A DNA stretch of 7,951 bases from Gammaproteobacteria bacterium (lineage in GTDB: Bacteria > Pseudomonadota > Gammaproteobacteria > Pseudomonadales > Halieaceae), in NCBI GenBank assembly GCA_002748505.1, contig PDSN01000016.1, positions 1 to 7,951 on the forward strand, read 5' to 3'. Made by a program: the position numbers and the translations under genes. This document shows positions 6,308-7,951 of this stretch, piece after piece. The notes below the pieces were generated by a model, which searched no databases, was not told the origin of the DNA, and worked only from the letters and a program-made list of their open reading frames with translations. Position 1 is the first letter of the stretch. Each line of letters starts with the position of its first letter.

Positions 6308-7951
6308 CTACAACTCGATACAATCCAGCGCTTCAAGCAGTGTCTTATTCTCTTGATAAGTTGCGCTGTTGGTAATGATCGCGGTGCTTGCGTTTTCAGG
6401 CCGCAGGTAGGTGCTGGCAACGCGCTGTAAATCGGCACCCGTCACCGCTAACACGCGTTCGCGATAACGCAGTCGGTGTTCGTAGCTTCTGCCAAACAAA
6501 CGATTGTAAAAATCCTGTTTAGCCTCACCTGCGGGGGAGCCGGGTTTGTCCATCGCACTGATGACGCCGAGCACCGCTTCTTCAATCGCCTGCGCGCCAG
6601 GCACTTCTTCTAACACCCAGGCGATAGCCTTATCGAAATCCGACAGGGTGTCCGTAAGGCGCGGATCGCGGTAGGAGAAAAATTTAAATGCGGCGATGCT
6701 GGTGTCCTGACTGGCGCCACCGCCGTAGGCTCCGCCCTGTTCGCGAATCGCGCGATGTAGAAATCCGTTGCGCAATACGCCGCCAAGCACCGATAGCGCA
6801 GCGGCATCGGGGTGCTCGCCGCTCACCGTGGGGTAGGCGCGGGCGCAGAAATTAACTTGTGTGTTTGTTAGCCACAGTTGCTGTATTTGCGCGCTGATTT
6901 TTTCCGGTGCAAAGTTCGTGTGTACATCGCTGCCCTGTGCACCCTGCCAAACCCCATCCACTTCGCGGATCAGATCCTCCAGCATATCTGGCGAAGTAAT
7001 GGTCAACCATTGGCGGGGCGTGTTTTGCAAGTAGTGATGCAGGTCGTGCAATGATTGGGCAAAATCTGCCAGGCTCGCATCATTGTTTAACGCTTGATCC
7101 AGGGTGCGAATCGTCTGCACGGAAGCCAGACCACCCAGACGGTGGTTGATCGCCGCCAGTGGACTCATACCGGCGCTGGCGGCGGTCATCGCCAGAATAT
7201 GTCCATTACTGACCAGCGCTTGCTCTTTGCGCGCACGAATCTGGCTGACCAGATCTTTAAGTCGCGGCAGCTCATCAAATCGAGCCTGCTCGCATGTGTC
7301 GCGCATCAGTTGTGCCTGTGCGCGGGCATTGCGGGCAAGCGCTTTGGATGAAGTAATGAGATAGCCCTGCAGTGTTTGTGCATCGTCTATATTGGCGCGC
7401 ATAGAGCTCATGGAACTGATTGAGCCAACTTCGCGGGCGTGACGTTGTTGGGTTTGCAGGTAGTCATCTTTACCAACACCTACTTCGGTGAGGACGGCGT
7501 TGTAAAGTGGCAGCAAGTCAGTTTGTGCCATCGACAGGGCTGGCAGCGGTGCAATGACCTGCTGGTAACTCAAGCCGTTGGTGCCCTGTGCATAAGCGGT
7601 GTGCTGGTGCGGCACCTCGCCGTGGATGCTGGGGGAAAATCGTGGAATATCCCTGGGAATATCGTCAATGCCGACCTTGGGGAGGATGCTGATATCATCC
7701 ACTTGTTCCTGGCGCGCCTGCAAAGCTGCGGCCTGATCTACAATCGCCTGTTTTTGCGCATCGTCCAGGCTCTCTTTAATGGCTTTCAGTTTTTCCTGTT
7801 CCCGCGCGACTCGCTCGCCGGAAAGTTCGCGATCCGGGCTCAGCACCAGGGTGATGCGGTGCTTGTTATTCAGCAACAAACGCTTGGCGATCTGTTTGAT
7901 AAAGTCCGGATCCTTGATTTGTTGGCGCAGCTTTTCAAGAGCGGGCTCTAA
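6308..7951 (-). CDS. PreP/Cym1-type M16C metalloprotease, C-terminal part
   Basis: The minus-strand frame is open from the window edge to TAG at 6308-6310, giving 547 residues of a protein whose family members are usually near 1000. It belongs to the M16C group (presequence protease/insulinase-like), zinc peptidases that enclose and degrade unfolded peptides. The upstream part fits the M16C-associated linker region, with VDDISILPKVGIDDIPRDIP and a helical charged segment. The downstream part is an M16 C-terminal domain, with FLHRAIREQGGAYGGG (about 6715-6755) carrying the conserved Arg and Tyr that bind substrate backbone. The zinc-binding HxxEH motif lies in the N-terminal half, outside the window. 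A TTG at 7877-7879 is not the start, because homology continues through the edge (for example DPDFIKQIAKRLLLNN). No frameshift is seen. It converges on the helix-hairpin-helix gene, so the two are not co-transcribed. Cellular location cannot be judged without the N-terminus. Confidence 0.92.
   Translation of the reverse strand, partial: LEPALEKLRQQIKDPDFIKQIAKRLLLNNKHRITLVLSPDRELSGERVAREQEKLKAIKESLDDAQKQAIVDQAAALQARQEQVDDISILPKVGIDDIPRDIPRFSPSIHGEVPHQHTAYAQGTNGLSYQQVIAPLPALSMAQTDLLPLYNAVLTEVGVGKDDYLQTQQRHAREVGSISSMSSMRANIDDAQTLQGYLITSSKALARNARAQAQLMRDTCEQARFDELPRLKDLVSQIRARKEQALVSNGHILAMTAASAGMSPLAAINHRLGGLASVQTIRTLDQALNNDASLADFAQSLHDLHHYLQNTPRQWLTITSPDMLEDLIREVDGVWQGAQGSDVHTNFAPEKISAQIQQLWLTNTQVNFCARAYPTVSGEHPDAAALSVLGGVLRNGFLHRAIREQGGAYGGGASQDTSIAAFKFFSYRDPRLTDTLSDFDKAIAWVLEEVPGAQAIEEAVLGVISAMDKPGSPAGEAKQDFYNRLFGRSYEHRLRYRERVLAVTGADLQRVASTYLRPENASTAIITNSATYQENKTLLEALDCIEL

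Noticed and set aside
7439..7951. 170-codon plus-strand open frame reaching the window edge.
   Set aside because: It is antisense to the M16C protease, whose conserved protein sequence explains this region; no ribosome site or recognisable domain.

Overview
The window is about 8 kb of compact, gene-dense DNA with roughly balanced to mildly G+C-rich composition. It looks like the chromosome of a Gram-negative gammaproteobacterium. The evidence is the asparaginase sequence type, a Sec-exported LysM-FecR protein, a CHASE2 histidine kinase and a PreP-like M16C protease. A marine or polysaccharide-degrading lineage near Cellvibrionales/Alteromonadales is possible, but that is only an impression. 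I saw no transposase, integrase, phage gene, CRISPR array, tRNA or rRNA.

Layout: (1) 1-975, plus strand: a type II L-asparaginase cut at its 5' end by the window edge. It carries an internal deletion and frameshift near its C-terminus, so it is probably damaged. (2) 976-1113: a regulatory intergenic region with a nested inverted repeat. It contains two copies of TTTGTAA spaced 11 bp apart, and the second copy overlaps a plausible -35 box. (3) 1114-5725, plus strand: a three-gene signalling operon. It encodes an OmpR-family response regulator, an exported LysM-FecR protein with Fn3-like repeats and a C-terminal hydrophobic tail, and a large CHASE2-PAS-HisKA-HATPase histidine kinase. The first two genes overlap by 8 bp and the third follows after 36 bp. 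(4) 5837-6241, plus strand: a small DUF4332-like protein with two helix-hairpin-helix repeats, probably with its own promoter. (5) 6252-6297: a perfect 13-bp inverted repeat between convergent genes. (6) 6308-7951, minus strand: the C-terminal part of a PreP/Cym1-type M16C metalloprotease, whose N-terminus lies beyond the window.

The most interesting part is the three-gene module. The LysM-FecR protein could bind peptidoglycan and report an envelope state to the extracytoplasmic CHASE2 domain of the kinase. The kinase would phosphorylate the regulator at Asp54, and the regulator may control its own operon through the 11-bp direct repeat. The components are recognisable families, but the signal and the regulon are not visible here. 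The kinase also has about 135 residues between its membrane block and its PAS domain that I cannot assign.
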